A DNA stretch of 64,000 bases from Polaribacter sp. Q13. Lineage in GTDB: Bacteria > Bacteroidota > Bacteroidia > Flavobacteriales > Flavobacteriaceae. The stretch spans positions 2,376,001 to 2,440,000 of the forward strand of contig NZ_CP074436.1 in assembly GCF_016858305.2 (NCBI RefSeq), given 5' to 3'. This document shows, piece by piece, positions 43,607-54,345 of this stretch (positions are counted from its first letter, which is position 1; each line of letters begins with the position of its first letter). Below the pieces are notes generated by a model. It made no database searches. It saw only the letters and a program-made list of their open reading frames with translations, and was not told the origin of the DNA. The position numbers and the translations under genes are program-made.

Positions 43607-44578
43607 ATGGAAACAGTAAAGATTAGTGCTGCTGATGTTAAAAAATTAAGAGAAGCAACTGGAGCTGGAATGATGGACTGTAAAAAGGCATTAGTAGAGT
43701 CTGTTGGTGATTTTGATAAAGCAATTGATATTTTACGTAAAAAAGGTCAAAAAATTGCTGCAAAAAGAGCAGATAGAGAATCTAGCGAAGGTGTTGCAGT
43801 AACTAAAATCAATGCTGATAATACTGCTGGTGTAGCAATTGTATTAGCTTGTGAAACTGATTTTGTTGGTAAAAACGATGCTTTTGTAGCTTTAGGAGCT
43901 CAATTTGCTGAAATCGCATTAAACTGCGTAGATAAAGAAGCTTTTTTAGCTGCTGATTTTGGTGGAATGACTGTTGCTGATAAATTAATTGAGCAAACTG
44001 GTGTTATTGGAGAAAAGTTAGAGATAACAGCTTTTGAGAAAATCGAAGCTGCTTATGTTGGTGCTTATACTCACATTGGTAAAATTGCTGCTTTAGTTGG
44101 TTTAACTGCTGCTGTAGATAATGCAGATGTTTTATCTAAAGACGTAGCTATGCAAGTAGCTTCTATGGGTGCAACATCTCTATCTTACAAAGATTTTGAT
44201 CCTGCATTTGTTGCTGCTGAAACAGAAGCAAGAATTGCTGTGATTGAAAAAGATAATATTGAATTAGGAAGATTAGGAAAAACGTTGAAAAACGTTCCTC
44301 AATTTATTTCTATGTCTCAATTATCTGAAGAAGTTTTAGCAAAAGCTGAAGAAGCTGCAAAAGCAGAATTAGCTGCAGAAGGAAAACCAGAAAAAATCTG
44401 GGATAGAATTTTACCTGGAAAAATGGAAAGATTCATTTCTGATAACACAACTTTAGATTTAGAGCAATGTCTTTTAGACCAAGCTTTTATTAAAGATGAA
44501 AAGAAAAATGTTGCACAATATGTTAAAACATATGGTGATGTTGAAGTAAGTGGATTCAAAAGAGTTACTTTAGGATAA
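43607..44578 (+). CDS. tsf: Elongation factor Ts
   Basis: A 323-residue nucleotide-exchange factor for EF-Tu. The N-terminal UBA-like part is VKKLREATGAGMMDCKKALVE. The core has IVLACETDFVGKND and, later, ASMGATSLSYKDF. The C-terminal module includes DRILPGKMERFISDN and LLDQAFIKD, matching the longer Bacteroidota form of about 320 residues. It is co-transcribed with rpsB, the near-universal pair. A strong terminator follows. Confidence 0.97.
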   Translation: METVKISAADVKKLREATGAGMMDCKKALVESVGDFDKAIDILRKKGQKIAAKRADRESSEGVAVTKINADNTAGVAIVLACETDFVGKNDAFVALGAQFAEIALNCVDKEAFLAADFGGMTVADKLIEQTGVIGEKLEITAFEKIEAAYVGAYTHIGKIAALVGLTAAVDNADVLSKDVAMQVASMGATSLSYKDFDPAFVAAETEARIAVIEKDNIELGRLGKTLKNVPQFISMSQLSEEVLAKAEEAAKAELAAEGKPEKIWDRILPGKMERFISDNTTLDLEQCLLDQAFIKDEKKNVAQYVKTYGDVEVSGFKRVTLG

Positions 44579-44621
44579 ACATTTATCTAATATTCTTGTG
44601 AAGACAAGAATTTAAATATTT

Positions 44622-44664
44622 AAAACCTCGCATTCTATAATTTTAGAATTGCGAGGTTTTTTTG
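44622..44664 (+). terminator. Rho-independent terminator after tsf
   Basis: AAACCTCGCA (44623-44632) pairs with TGCGAGGTTT (44650-44659), with an inner TTCTA/TAGAA extension. The stem runs into a U-rich tract. A smaller stem (ATTCTTGT/ACAAGAAT, about 44592-44611) precedes it. Confidence 0.9.
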
Positions 44665-44697
44665 TATCTCAAAAAAACAAAACTCAAAAAAAAAGCT

Positions 44698-44705
44698 TAA
44701 TTTTG
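44698..44705 (+). promoter_or_regulatory. -7 box of pyrH
   Basis: TAATTTTG fits TAnnTTTG, 20 bp before the pyrH ATG, and directly follows the tsf terminator. Confidence 0.6.
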
Positions 44706-44722
44706 CACAACTTTCAAAATAA

Positions 44723-45436
<714 letters not shown>

Positions 45437-45462
45437 TAGCATTTTTTAAATATTTACTGACC

Positions 45463-46017
45463 ATGAACGAAGAAATTGAATTTATTCTTGATAGCGCTAA
45501 AGAAGCGATGAATAATGCTATTGAGCATTTAGTTAAAGAATTACGTACTATTAGAGCTGGTAAGGCTACACCTGCAATGTTAGCAAATGTAATGGTAGAT
45601 TATTATGGAGCTCAAACTCCATTAAGTCAAATTGCAAATGTTACTACACCAGATCCAAGAACAATAGCTGTACAACCTTGGGAAAAAAACATGTTACAAC
45701 CTATAGAGAAAGCCATAATGGTTGCTAATCTTGGTTTTAACCCAATGAACAATGGAGACATTATTATGATTAATGTACCACCGTTAACAGAAGAAAGAAG
45801 AATCGGTTTAGCAAAACAAGCAAAAGCCGAGGCAGAACATGCTAAAGTTGGTATTAGAAATGCTCGTAAAGATGCTAATAATGACATCAAAAAAACTGAT
45901 GTTTCTGATGATTTAAAAAAAGTATCTGAAGATGATATCCAAAACCTAACTAATACTTTTGTTAAACAGATAGAAGAAAAACTAGCTGTTAAAGAAGTAG
46001 AAATAATGAAGGTTTAA
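45463..46017 (+). CDS. frr: Ribosome recycling factor
   Basis: A 184-residue factor that, with EF-G, splits the post-termination ribosome. HLVKELRTIRAGKATPAML opens the first domain-I helix. YYGAQTPLSQIANVTTPDPRTIAVQPWEK is the beta domain, and the final three-helix bundle follows. It forms an operon with pyrH, the usual order in bacteria. A terminator closes the unit. Confidence 0.97.
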   Translation: MNEEIEFILDSAKEAMNNAIEHLVKELRTIRAGKATPAMLANVMVDYYGAQTPLSQIANVTTPDPRTIAVQPWEKNMLQPIEKAIMVANLGFNPMNNGDIIMINVPPLTEERRIGLAKQAKAEAEHAKVGIRNARKDANNDIKKTDVSDDLKKVSEDDIQNLTNTFVKQIEEKLAVKEVEIMKV

Positions 46018-46033
46018 AAAAAACCTAACCAAT

Positions 46034-46065
46034 AAAAAGAGAGTGTTTCTTAGCACTCTCTTTTT
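46034..46065 (+). terminator. Rho-independent terminator after frr
   Basis: A perfect 12-bp stem AAAAAGAGAGTG (46034-46045) pairs with CACTCTCTTTTT (46054-46065) around an 8-nt loop. Confidence 0.92.
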
Positions 46066-46112
46066 ATTTACAACAATATACAATTTAACTACATTTTCGT
46101 AAATTTTACTAA

Positions 46113-48488
46113 ATGAATTTTTGGACAAAAGTTGCTGGCCTTATCTTAAGAAACCGTTATATAGTTTTACTAGGTATTGCAATCATTACAGGCTTATTAG
46201 CATCACAAATGAAGTATATGAAATTCTCATATACAGAAGCCAATTTATTACCCGAAGATCATGAAGCCAATTTACAATACAATAAGTTTCTAAAAATTTT
46301 TGGTGAAGAAGGTAACTTAGTTATTTTAGGAGTTAAAGACGCTACTGTTTTTACTCCAAAAAAGTTTAATGCTTGGAATAACTTAGTACAACAATTTGAT
46401 AGTTTAGACGAAATAGATTTCACCATTTCTATTGCAGATATTAAAAAATTAAAAGCAGATAGAAAAAAAAGAAAATTTATATTAGAGCCTTTATACGAAA
46501 CCGAACCTACTACCAAAGAAGAAGTTAACAACATAAAAAAACAGCTTTTCGAAAAACTACCTTTCTACGATAATCTACTATATAACAAAGAAACAGGTAC
46601 ACTACAAACCGCTATTTATATAAAGAAATCTATTATAAATACACCCAAACGTAGAGATTTCATTTTTAATATTTTAGTACCCACAATTAAAAAATTTGAG
46701 AAAGAAAATAACCTAGACGTACGTGTTTCTGGAATGCCCTATATTAGAACACTAAATGCTCAAAATATACAAGATGAAATTTTACTCTTTGTAGCTGGTG
46801 CCTTAGGTATTACCGCTATTATTTTCTTCTTTTTCTTCCGTTCTTTTAGAGCTACTTTTATTACACTATTGGTAGTGATGATTGGTGTTGTTTGGGCCTT
46901 TGGTTTTATAGGATGGTTCGGTTATGAAATAACAGTATTGTCTGCATTAATACCTCCATTAATTATTGTAATTGGAGTACCTAATGCAGTATTTTTAATT
47001 AATAAATATCAACAAGAAATAAAAAAACACGGTCAACAGGCAAAAGCATTACAACGTGTAATTTCTAAAGTAGGTAATGCTACCTTAATGACCAATATTA
47101 CAACTGCATCTGGTTTTGCTACCTTTGTTTTTGTAAAAAGTAGTTTGCTTCGCGAATTCGGAATCTTAGCCTCTGTAAACATCATTAGTATTTTTATTTT
47201 GGCCTTATTAATTATACCTATTTTGTATAGTTTTATGCCACTTCCTAAGAAGAAACATTTAAATCATCTTGAAACCAAGTGGATTGAAAATGTAGTGAAT
47301 TGGATGGAAAAAACAGTGAAAAACAAAAGAATTACTATTTATTTTGCCACAGTTATTGTTATAATTACTGCAATTATAGGCGTTTATAAGATAAAGGTAT
47401 CTGGTAGTTTAATTGAAGATATGCCCAAAAGTTTAGAATTTTATCAAGATATAAAATTCTTTGAAACTGAGTTTGGAGGTATCATGCCTTTAGAAATTTT
47501 AGTGGATACTAAAAAAGAAAAAGGCGTTATGAATTTATCCACCTTAAAAAAGATGGAAAAGATAAACGAAGCCATAGAAACTTTTCCGGAGCTTTCTAAA
47601 CCAATTTCTATCACTAATGTAGTAAAGTACTCTAAACAAGCGTACTACAACGGAAATCCGAAGTATTATCAATTACCAACAAGTCAAGAGCAAAGTTACA
47701 TTTTAGCCTATACAAAAAACTCAAATAGTGAAGCTGGCATGCTTAAAAACTTTGTAGATTCTACAGGGCGTTATGCTAGAATAACTACTTTTATGAAAGA
47801 TATTGGTACAGAAAAGATGAACGTAATTCAAGAACGTTTAAAAGACGTTATTGCTAAAGAATTTCCATCAGACAAATATGATGTTTCCATTACCGGAAAA
47901 GCCTTAGTTTTTATAAAAGGAACCAATTATTTAATACATAATCTAGTTATTTCATTATCCTTAGCAATTTTCTTAATTGCCATTTTTATGGCTTGGATGT
48001 TTAGATCTCCACCAATGATCCTTATATCTTTAATACCAAATATATTACCATTACTTATTACGGCTGGATTAATGGGTTTCATTGGTATTCCTATTAAACC
48101 ATCAACTATTTTAGTATTTAGTATTGCTTTTGGTATTTCTGTAGATGATACCATCCACTTTTTAGCCAAATATCGTCAAGAATTAATAGCTAATAACTGG
48201 CGTGTAAAACATTCTGTTTATGCGGCTCTTAGAGAAACAGGAGTAAGTATGTTCTATACTTCTATTGTTTTATTTTTTGGGTTTTTAACTTTTACGCTTT
48301 CTAGTTTTGGAGGTACCATTGCATTAGGAGGTTTGGTTTCTATCACATTATTATTAGCAATGGTTTCTAACTTGTTATTATTACCTTCTTTGTTATTAAC
48401 TTTTGAAAAGAAAATAGCCAACAAAAAAGTATTTAAAGAACCATCAATAAGAATTATTCCTCCAGAGGAGGATAAAATAGATGAGTAA
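46113..48488 (+). CDS. RND superfamily (MMPL-type) exporter
   Basis: A 791-residue inner-membrane protein in two homologous halves. Each has one helix, a large periplasmic domain and five helices. Features include RNRYIVLLGIAIITGLLAS, LLPEDHEANLQYNKFLKIFG, the GVWAFGFIGWFG helix, and the second-half SVDDTIHFLAKYRQEL, where acidic residues lie in the proton path. It resembles the hydrophobe/amphiphile and hopanoid-type MMPL branch rather than drug pumps with membrane-fusion partners. No partner genes adjoin it. The substrate is unknown. A strong terminator follows. Confidence 0.92.
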   Translation: MNFWTKVAGLILRNRYIVLLGIAIITGLLASQMKYMKFSYTEANLLPEDHEANLQYNKFLKIFGEEGNLVILGVKDATVFTPKKFNAWNNLVQQFDSLDEIDFTISIADIKKLKADRKKRKFILEPLYETEPTTKEEVNNIKKQLFEKLPFYDNLLYNKETGTLQTAIYIKKSIINTPKRRDFIFNILVPTIKKFEKENNLDVRVSGMPYIRTLNAQNIQDEILLFVAGALGITAIIFFFFFRSFRATFITLLVVMIGVVWAFGFIGWFGYEITVLSALIPPLIIVIGVPNAVFLINKYQQEIKKHGQQAKALQRVISKVGNATLMTNITTASGFATFVFVKSSLLREFGILASVNIISIFILALLIIPILYSFMPLPKKKHLNHLETKWIENVVNWMEKTVKNKRITIYFATVIVIITAIIGVYKIKVSGSLIEDMPKSLEFYQDIKFFETEFGGIMPLEILVDTKKEKGVMNLSTLKKMEKINEAIETFPELSKPISITNVVKYSKQAYYNGNPKYYQLPTSQEQSYILAYTKNSNSEAGMLKNFVDSTGRYARITTFMKDIGTEKMNVIQERLKDVIAKEFPSDKYDVSITGKALVFIKGTNYLIHNLVISLSLAIFLIAIFMAWMFRSPPMILISLIPNILPLLITAGLMGFIGIPIKPSTILVFSIAFGISVDDTIHFLAKYRQELIANNWRVKHSVYAALRETGVSMFYTSIVLFFGFLTFTLSSFGGTIALGGLVSITLLLAMVSNLLLLPSLLLTFEKKIANKKVFKEPSIRIIPPEEDKIDE

Positions 48489-48520
48489 GTATTTAGATTT
48501 ATAAGATCTTTACCCTATTT

Positions 48521-48552
48521 AAAAATCGGATGTTATATTACATCCGATTTTT
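48521..48552 (+). terminator. Rho-independent terminator after the RND gene
   Basis: AAAAATCGGATGT (48521-48533) pairs with 48540-48552 around a 6-nt loop and ends in a T run. Confidence 0.92.
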
Positions 48553-48867
48553 AGTAAAAGAAAATAGCCCTAATTTTATATTGATTTTATAATAAAAAAA
48601 TTACACTATTTTACAGAGAACTTCCTAAAAATCAAAAATAAACTACTTAAAAATTCATTGCTCATCTTATATCAAAAAAGTATCTTTACTCTTTAATAAA
48701 AATAGTTTTGTATATTCTAAATTCATTCTATGAATAAGAATGTAGTTTTTTAAAAGATATACCAAAAAAAGATTTTTACTTTATAATTAGTTTTTTTAAA
48801 AGACTAAAAATCAAGGTTATACAATTAATTATTAACATATATTTATATCACTTTTATTTATAAGAAT
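48553..48867 (+). promoter_or_regulatory. Long AT-rich region upstream of asnS
   Basis: A 315-bp gap without a gene. GTATCTTTAC at about 48678-48687 is a one-mismatch -7 box. A small palindrome (ATTCATTCTATGAATAAGAA) lies near 48721-48745. A long leader for asnS could hold control signals, but no known riboswitch or T-box element is evident. Confidence 0.4.
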
Positions 48868-50304
48868 ATGATAAACAGCAACGTTGCCGAGCTTTTAAAG
48901 TCGGAAGGATTATTACTACAAGAAGTACAACTAAAAGGATGGGTAAGAACTTTTAGAAGCAATCGTTTTATTGCACTAAACGATGGTACTACTATTAACA
49001 ATATACAATGTGTTATCGATTTTGAAAACACAGATGAAGAAACACTAAAAAGAATTACAACTGGTGCCGCTATTTGTATAAAAGGTACTTTGGCAGCAAG
49101 CCAAGGTAAAGGTCAGTCTGTAGAAATTCAGGTTTCAGAAATTGAAATTTTGGGAGATTCTAATCCAGATGAATACCCAATTCAGCCTAAAAAACACAGT
49201 TTCGAATTTTTAAGAGAAAATGCACACTTACGTGTAAGAACAAACACTTTTAGCGCTGTAATGCGTGTACGTTCTAAATTGTCTTTTGCTGTGCATCAGT
49301 ATTTTCAAGAGAGAGATTTTAACTACGTAAACACTCCAATTGTTACGGGTTCTGATGCGGAAGGAGCAGGAGAAATGTTTAGAGTTACTACATTTAAAGA
49401 CAATGAAGCACCCGTTACAGAAGATGGTAAAATTGACTATACTAAAGATTTTTTTGGTAAGGAAACCAACCTAACCGTTTCTGGTCAGTTAGAAGCAGAA
49501 ACTTTTGCAATGGCATTAGGAAAAGCATATACATTTGGACCAACATTTAGAGCAGAAAACTCGAACACAACTCGCCATTTAGCAGAGTTTTGGATGATAG
49601 AACCAGAGGTTGCCTTTATGGATCTAGATGGTAATATGGATTTAGCAGAAGACTTTATTAAATATGTTATCAACTATGTTTTAGATAAGTGTGAAGATGA
49701 TTTAGCTTTTCTAGATCAACGATTAACACAAGAAGAAAAAAGCAAGCCGCAAGCACAAAGAAGCGAAATGTGTTTGTTAGATAAATTAAAGTTTGTAGTA
49801 GATAATAACTTTAAAAGAGTTTCTTATACTGAGGCAATTGATATTTTACGTAATTCAAAACCAAATAAAAAGAAAAAATTTCAGTTCCCAATTAATGAAT
49901 GGGGAGCAGATTTACAGTCTGAGCACGAACGTTTCTTAGTAGAAAAACACTTTAAATGTCCTGTTATATTGTTTGATTACCCTGCAGACATCAAAGCTTT
50001 TTACATGCGTTTAAATGATGACGGTAAAACAGTAAGAGCTATGGATGTATTATTTCCTGGAATTGGAGAAATAGTTGGAGGATCTCAAAGAGAAGAGCGT
50101 TATGATGTTTTAGTTGATAAAATGAAAGCTCTAGGTATCGAAGAAAAAGAATTGTGGTGGTATTTAGATTTAAGAAAATTTGGAACAGCAGTGCACTCTG
50201 GTTTTGGATTAGGTTTTGAAAGACTAGTACAATTTACAACAGGAATGAATAATATAAGAGATGTAATTCCGTTTCCTAGAACTCCACAAAATGCTGAATT
50301 TTAA
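48868..50304 (+). CDS. asnS: Asparaginyl-tRNA synthetase
   Basis: A 478-residue class II synthetase that charges tRNA-Asn. The N-terminal OB fold includes [21 protein letters not shown]. The catalytic core has motif 2 ([26 protein letters not shown]) and motif 3 ([14 protein letters not shown]). The C terminus is [12 protein letters not shown], typical of AsnRS rather than AspRS. Its presence with a direct charging route is normal in Bacteroidota. A terminator separates it from rpoN. Confidence 0.97.
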   Translation: MINSNVAELLKSEGLLLQEVQLKGWVRTFRSNRFIALNDGTTINNIQCVIDFENTDEETLKRITTGAAICIKGTLAASQGKGQSVEIQVSEIEILGDSNPDEYPIQPKKHSFEFLRENAHLRVRTNTFSAVMRVRSKLSFAVHQYFQERDFNYVNTPIVTGSDAEGAGEMFRVTTFKDNEAPVTEDGKIDYTKDFFGKETNLTVSGQLEAETFAMALGKAYTFGPTFRAENSNTTRHLAEFWMIEPEVAFMDLDGNMDLAEDFIKYVINYVLDKCEDDLAFLDQRLTQEEKSKPQAQRSEMCLLDKLKFVVDNNFKRVSYTEAIDILRNSKPNKKKKFQFPINEWGADLQSEHERFLVEKHFKCPVILFDYPADIKAFYMRLNDDGKTVRAMDVLFPGIGEIVGGSQREERYDVLVDKMKALGIEEKELWWYLDLRKFGTAVHSGFGLGFERLVQFTTGMNNIRDVIPFPRTPQNAEF

Positions 50305-50329
50305 ATAAATTATATAAATTTAAAGAACT

Positions 50330-50357
50330 AAACGTCATTCCTCACAGAATGACGTTT
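50330..50357 (+). terminator. Rho-independent terminator after asnS
   Basis: AAACGTCATTC (50330-50340) pairs with GAATGACGTTT (50347-50357) around a CTCACA loop and is followed by TTTTATTTT. Confidence 0.92.
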
Positions 50358-50376
50358 TTTATTTTAACCTATTTCA

Positions 50377-50384
50377 TATATTTG
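50377..50384 (+). promoter_or_regulatory. -7 box of rpoN
   Basis: TATATTTG matches TAnnTTTG and ends 5 bp before the rpoN ATG, predicting a leaderless or nearly leaderless transcript. Confidence 0.65.
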
Positions 50385-50389
50385 TATAT

Positions 50390-51847
50390 ATGCTGAAACA
50401 AAGTTTACAATACAAGCTATTACAAAAATTATCTCCTCAACAAATACAGTTGATGAAGTTAATTCAATTGCCTACGCAAGCTTTTGAGGAACGCCTAAAG
50501 CAAGAAATAGAAGAAAACCCTGCTTTAGATACAGGTAAAGACGAATCTGACACCATAGATGATGATTTATCTAATGAATATGATGATGCTGGAACAGAAA
50601 AAATTGAAGCAGAAGACATAAATATTGATGATTACTTGAGTGATGATGAAATACCTAGCTACAAAACTCAAGCTAACAATTACTCTGCAGATGATGAAGA
50701 AAAGAATGTACCTTATGCCGCAGGAACAAGTTTTCATCAATCCTTAAAAAATCAATTAAGCACCTATAGCTTTAATGATGAAGAACTTGCTATAGCAGAA
50801 TTTTTGGTTGGCAGTATAGATGACAGTGGTTATATTAGAAGAGAAATAATAGACTTAGTAGACGACTTAGCTTTTACAGAAAATGTATTTACAACAGAAG
50901 AAAAAGTAATATCTATATTAAAAAGAGTAGTTCATACTTTAGATCCTATTGGTGTTGGAGCCAGAGATTTAAAAGAATGTTTAATTATACAACTTAAAAG
51001 AAAAGGAAGTAACAAAATTAGAAGCTTAGCTATTGAGATTTTAGAGACGGCTTTTGATCATTTTGTAAAAAAACACTATAAAAAACTACAAGAAAAGTTT
51101 AATATTTCTGAAGAAGAATTAAAAGAAATAAATAAAGAAATTTCTAAATTAAACCCAAAACCCGGAAGTTCTTATGCCGGTAATAACAAAATTGCAGAAC
51201 AAATAGTTCCAGACTTTTCTATAAAATTAGTTGATGGTGAATTAGATTTAGTTTTAAACTCTAGAAATGCACCTGAATTGCATATTTCTAGAGAGTATAA
51301 TAATATGCTAAAAGGATATCAAGAAGCAACTGTTAAAAGTAAATCTCAAAAAGATGCAGTATTCTTTATCAAACAAAAATTAGATTCTGCAAAATGGTTT
51401 ATTGACGCTATTAAACAACGTCAGCAAACTCTTTTAGTTACTATGAATACTATTATGCAGTATCAGTATGACTATTTCTTAACAGGTGATGAGCGCAAGT
51501 TAAAACCTATGATTTTAAAAGATATTGCCGATAAAATTAATATGGATGTTTCTACCGTATCTAGAGTTGCCAATAGTAAGTATGTTTCTACACCTTATGG
51601 TACAAAATTAATCAAAGAATTCTTCTCTGAATCTATGAAAAATGACCAAGGAGAAGATGTTTCTACTAAAGAGATTAAGAAAATACTGGAAACTGTAGTA
51701 CTAGAAGAAAATAAGAAAAAACCTCTAACAGACGAAAAACTAGCTGCAATTTTAAAAGAAAAAGGATATCCTATTGCTAGAAGAACTATTGCAAAGTATA
51801 GAGAACAGTTAGGTTTACCTGTAGCACGACTAAGAAAAGAAATTTAG
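50390..51847 (+). CDS. rpoN: RNA polymerase sigma-54 factor
   Basis: A 485-residue sigma factor. Region I opens with LKQSLQYKLLQKLSPQQIQLMKLIQLP, the Gln/Leu-rich activator-interacting segment. An acidic region II (50-95) follows. The core-binding domain includes HTLDPIGVGARDLKECL, and the HTH has IADKINMDVSTVSRV. The RpoN box ARRTIAKYRE (about 463-472) recognises the -24 element. It drives genes that need AAA+ enhancer-binding proteins. None lies in this window. A membrane gene follows with a 1-bp overlap (TAGTG). Confidence 0.97.
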   Translation: MLKQSLQYKLLQKLSPQQIQLMKLIQLPTQAFEERLKQEIEENPALDTGKDESDTIDDDLSNEYDDAGTEKIEAEDINIDDYLSDDEIPSYKTQANNYSADDEEKNVPYAAGTSFHQSLKNQLSTYSFNDEELAIAEFLVGSIDDSGYIRREIIDLVDDLAFTENVFTTEEKVISILKRVVHTLDPIGVGARDLKECLIIQLKRKGSNKIRSLAIEILETAFDHFVKKHYKKLQEKFNISEEELKEINKEISKLNPKPGSSYAGNNKIAEQIVPDFSIKLVDGELDLVLNSRNAPELHISREYNNMLKGYQEATVKSKSQKDAVFFIKQKLDSAKWFIDAIKQRQQTLLVTMNTIMQYQYDYFLTGDERKLKPMILKDIADKINMDVSTVSRVANSKYVSTPYGTKLIKEFFSESMKNDQGEDVSTKEIKKILETVVLEENKKKPLTDEKLAAILKEKGYPIARRTIAKYREQLGLPVARLRKEI

Positions 51848-52446
51848 TGAAATTTCATAAATTTATATCTGTAATACTGCACCCAATTGTAATACCTACA
51901 ATTGGAATACTCTTATATTTTATTTTAATACAAAGTAATTTTAACAGTAACCAAAAATTTGCAGTATTAGGTCTAATTTTTGTAACTACTTATTTTATTC
52001 CATTACTTATACTCATTCTTTTTAAAAGGTTTAAACTTATAAAATCTTTTAAGGCCGATAGCATACAGGAAAGAAAAATACCAATTGCCATGATGATAGT
52101 ATTATTCTATTTACTAGGTAATACATTATACGGAGTAACGAACTTAAGAGATTTAGGCATCCTTTTTTATGCTACTACATTAGGTTTGGTATTTATTTAT
52201 ATATTATTTGCATTTAAAATAAAAACGAGTATTCATTTAATGTCGCTAGGTATTACTACAGGTTTCTTCTTTATATTAAACCTTATCTATAACCAAAATT
52301 TAATAATAGTTATAGCCTGCTCTTTACTACTATCTGGTATCCTTGCTAGTGCAAGATTACATTTAAAAGCACATACGCAACAGGAAGTTTATTTAGGATT
52401 TCTGTTAGGTTTCTTATCACCTATAATAGTCTTCTATTTTTTATAG
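51847..52446 (+). CDS. PAP2-like integral membrane protein
   Basis: A 199-residue protein with about six membrane helices and a GTG start overlapping the rpoN stop by 1 bp. SIHLMSLGITTGF and SARLHLKAHTQQEVYLGFLLGF resemble the last two motifs of PAP2 phosphatases (SGH... and SR...H...D). The usual catalytic Asp is replaced by Glu/Gln context, so activity is doubtful. It is translationally coupled to rpoN. It converges with the beta-barrel gene and overlaps it by 6 bp. Confidence 0.75.
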   Translation: MKFHKFISVILHPIVIPTIGILLYFILIQSNFNSNQKFAVLGLIFVTTYFIPLLILILFKRFKLIKSFKADSIQERKIPIAMMIVLFYLLGNTLYGVTNLRDLGILFYATTLGLVFIYILFAFKIKTSIHLMSLGITTGFFFILNLIYNQNLIIVIACSLLLSGILASARLHLKAHTQQEVYLGFLLGFLSPIIVFYFL

Positions 52447-53118
52447 AATATAAAAAATTAAACCAAATTTTAATACTTTAGAATTTATTACTTCCCCGTT
52501 AATAGTACTATTATTAAAAATTGGGGTTAGACCATAATATAGGTTTATATTAAATTCATCATAGCCCGTAGAAAGTGTTAAACCGTACTGAAATTTATTG
52601 TAATTAGAAACATCTGAATACTTAAAAGTAGTTCCTGTAGCATCCTCAAATTGAAATGTATTAGATAAATTATATAAGAATTTAATACCTGCATATACTC
52701 TCCAAAAACTATACTTATTCGCTGTAGAAGTTCTCCATCTTAATTCTAACGGAAATTCTAAGTTATGAGATTTAAACAAATTTGCACTAATCTCATCATC
52801 ACTAGTAAAAGCTGTCGTATTATTTATTTCTGTTACTTTTAACTTATGATTAAAAAAATCGAATCCATACCCTACACCAGCAGCTACAGATATACTACCT
52901 TGTTTATTTAAAATTACATCTTTTAGAAACCCTAGAGATAGTGAATAAGAAAAATTACTTTTAGAAATTTCTGTTGGTTGGTCAAAAAACTGAGCGTAAG
53001 AAACTGTAACATAAATTTGATCATCTGCATATCTATTCCCTAGTTCTAAGGAATCTTTCTGAGCAAAAGATCCAATTACATTCAATAACAATAAAAGTAA
53101 AGTAAGCGTTGTTTTCAT
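52441..53118 (-). CDS. Outer-membrane beta-barrel (PorT-like) protein
   Basis: 225 residues from the ATG at 53118, chosen because it begins a signal peptide (TTLTLLLLLLNVIGSFAQ); the longer frame adds 29 residues of non-signal sequence. The mature part has alternating beta strands (IYVTVSYAQFF, SISVAAGVGYGFDF, WRVYAGIKFLYNL, YGLTLSTGYDEF) and ends in KFGLIFYIL, a barrel C terminus. It belongs to the porin/PorT family group; the specific role is not assignable. It lies next to exbD genes on the same strand. Confidence 0.8.
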   Translation of the reverse strand: MKTTLTLLLLLLNVIGSFAQKDSLELGNRYADDQIYVTVSYAQFFDQPTEISKSNFSYSLSLGFLKDVILNKQGSISVAAGVGYGFDFFNHKLKVTEINNTTAFTSDDEISANLFKSHNLEFPLELRWRTSTANKYSFWRVYAGIKFLYNLSNTFQFEDATGTTFKYSDVSNYNKFQYGLTLSTGYDEFNINLYYGLTPIFNNSTINGEVINSKVLKFGLIFYIL

Positions 53119-53240
53119 ACACAAATTAAACGTATCATAAAGATACAAAATTTCATTAATAGTTTTGTTTTCTAAAAAAAAGGATAAAAAAAAAGGATAA
53201 TTCAAATGAATTATCCTTTAGTAAAGTTATATTATATTGA

Positions 53241-53702
53241 TTACTCAGTCTTTTTTGAAGCAGAATAACTAATTTTAAGAGCACCTACGTCTCTTAATTT
53301 TAATCTAATATCAGTAATTGTACCTACACTAGATTCTTTATCTGCTTTAATAGAAGTTGTCATAAATGGCACTTCTGCTTCAGAAACCTTAGATCTTGCA
53401 TTTATAATAAAAGCAGGAACATCATCAGCAGAACCAATTTTGTCATTTAATTGAATTCTATTATAACTGGTTCCATATTTAGTATCTTTTGCTTTACCAA
53501 CGTAAATGGTAGTTACCAAACTTTTATGTTCCAATTTTTTTACTTCTGTAGCAGAAGGCAACCTTGGAGCATCAATCTGTAAAGAAGTTTCTCTCATTGT
53601 AGTAGTTACCATGAAAAAGAACAACAACATAAATACAATATCTGGTAAAGCAGCAGTATTTACTGCTGGCATTCCTTTTTTCTTTTTTCTAAATTTAGAC
53701 AT
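53241..53702 (-). CDS. Biopolymer transport protein ExbD (short form)
   Basis: A 153-residue ExbD. A basic N-terminal tail (SKFRKKKKGMP) precedes one helix containing the essential Asp (ALPDIVFMLLFFFMVTTT, Asp21). A periplasmic TolR-like domain follows. It works with an ExbB pentamer to use the proton gradient to energise TonB-dependent uptake. It starts 18 bp after the longer ExbD gene. Having two ExbD genes in series is common in this phylum. Confidence 0.92.
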   Translation of the reverse strand: MSKFRKKKKGMPAVNTAALPDIVFMLLFFFMVTTTMRETSLQIDAPRLPSATEVKKLEHKSLVTTIYVGKAKDTKYGTSYNRIQLNDKIGSADDVPAFIINARSKVSEAEVPFMTTSIKADKESSVGTITDIRLKLRDVGALKISYSASKKTE

Positions 53703-53720
53703 ACGGTTAAATTTTAAAAA

Positions 53721-54341
53721 TTATTTTGTTGGTTCTTGATCTGATATAATTTGAGGATAAGCAGTTTTAATAAACTCAACCTTTTTCTTCAAATTCTCGT
53801 TAGTCATATTGTCTTTATACTCTTTTTCAAGCTCTTCAAAAGGTACTTTATATTTCTCAACACTTAACCTATTTCTTAAAAAACTATATGCTTTTAACAA
53901 TTGATCTTGAACTGTTAAATACGTTCCATACTCTGTTAATCTATCACTTTGCACCGAAATAATTGCTTTGTTAGGATGATCTGAAGAAGACTCGCTTCTT
54001 TCACCTTTACAATAATTACATGGTCCAGTAGCAACACCATTCTCAACTTTACCTTCACCTCCACCATTATCTATAAAATCGATAGCGGCTTCTTTAAGGT
54101 CTTTAATTTCCATTCTTTCGCCTTCAACTAAAAGCTCATTATTTCTATTAATGTTTACCTCAAAAATGTTCTTCTCTTTAATAATCGGTGGTACGTAATC
54201 TGCTGGCGGCTTTTCAGAAAGTTTTTTAGAAACTCCTGAATCCACATTCATTGTTGTTGTTACTAAGAAAAAGATTAACAGCAAGAAGGCAATATCTGCC
54301 ATAGAACCTGCATTAATTTCTGGATTCTCTCTTCTTGCCAT
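53721..54341 (-). CDS. Biopolymer transport protein ExbD (long form)
   Basis: A 206-residue ExbD. The helix carries Asp16 (GSMADIAFLLLIFFLVTTT). The periplasmic region is longer than in the second ExbD and contains a Gly-rich insert with a CNYC pair (Cys108, Cys111), then DHPNKAIISVQSDRLTEYGTY, the usual TolR/ExbD core. The C-terminal helix-rich extension (RLSVEKYKVPFEELEKEY) is added. The cysteine pair could form a disulphide or bind a metal, which is inference. Confidence 0.92.
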   Translation of the reverse strand: MARRENPEINAGSMADIAFLLLIFFLVTTTMNVDSGVSKKLSEKPPADYVPPIIKEKNIFEVNINRNNELLVEGERMEIKDLKEAAIDFIDNGGGEGKVENGVATGPCNYCKGERSESSSDHPNKAIISVQSDRLTEYGTYLTVQDQLLKAYSFLRNRLSVEKYKVPFEELEKEYKDNMTNENLKKKVEFIKTAYPQIISDQEPTK

Positions 54342-54345
54342 ATTA

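Noticed and set aside
44592..44611. Separate terminator after tsf
   Set aside because: The 8-bp stem has no U tract; the main terminator is at 44622-44664.
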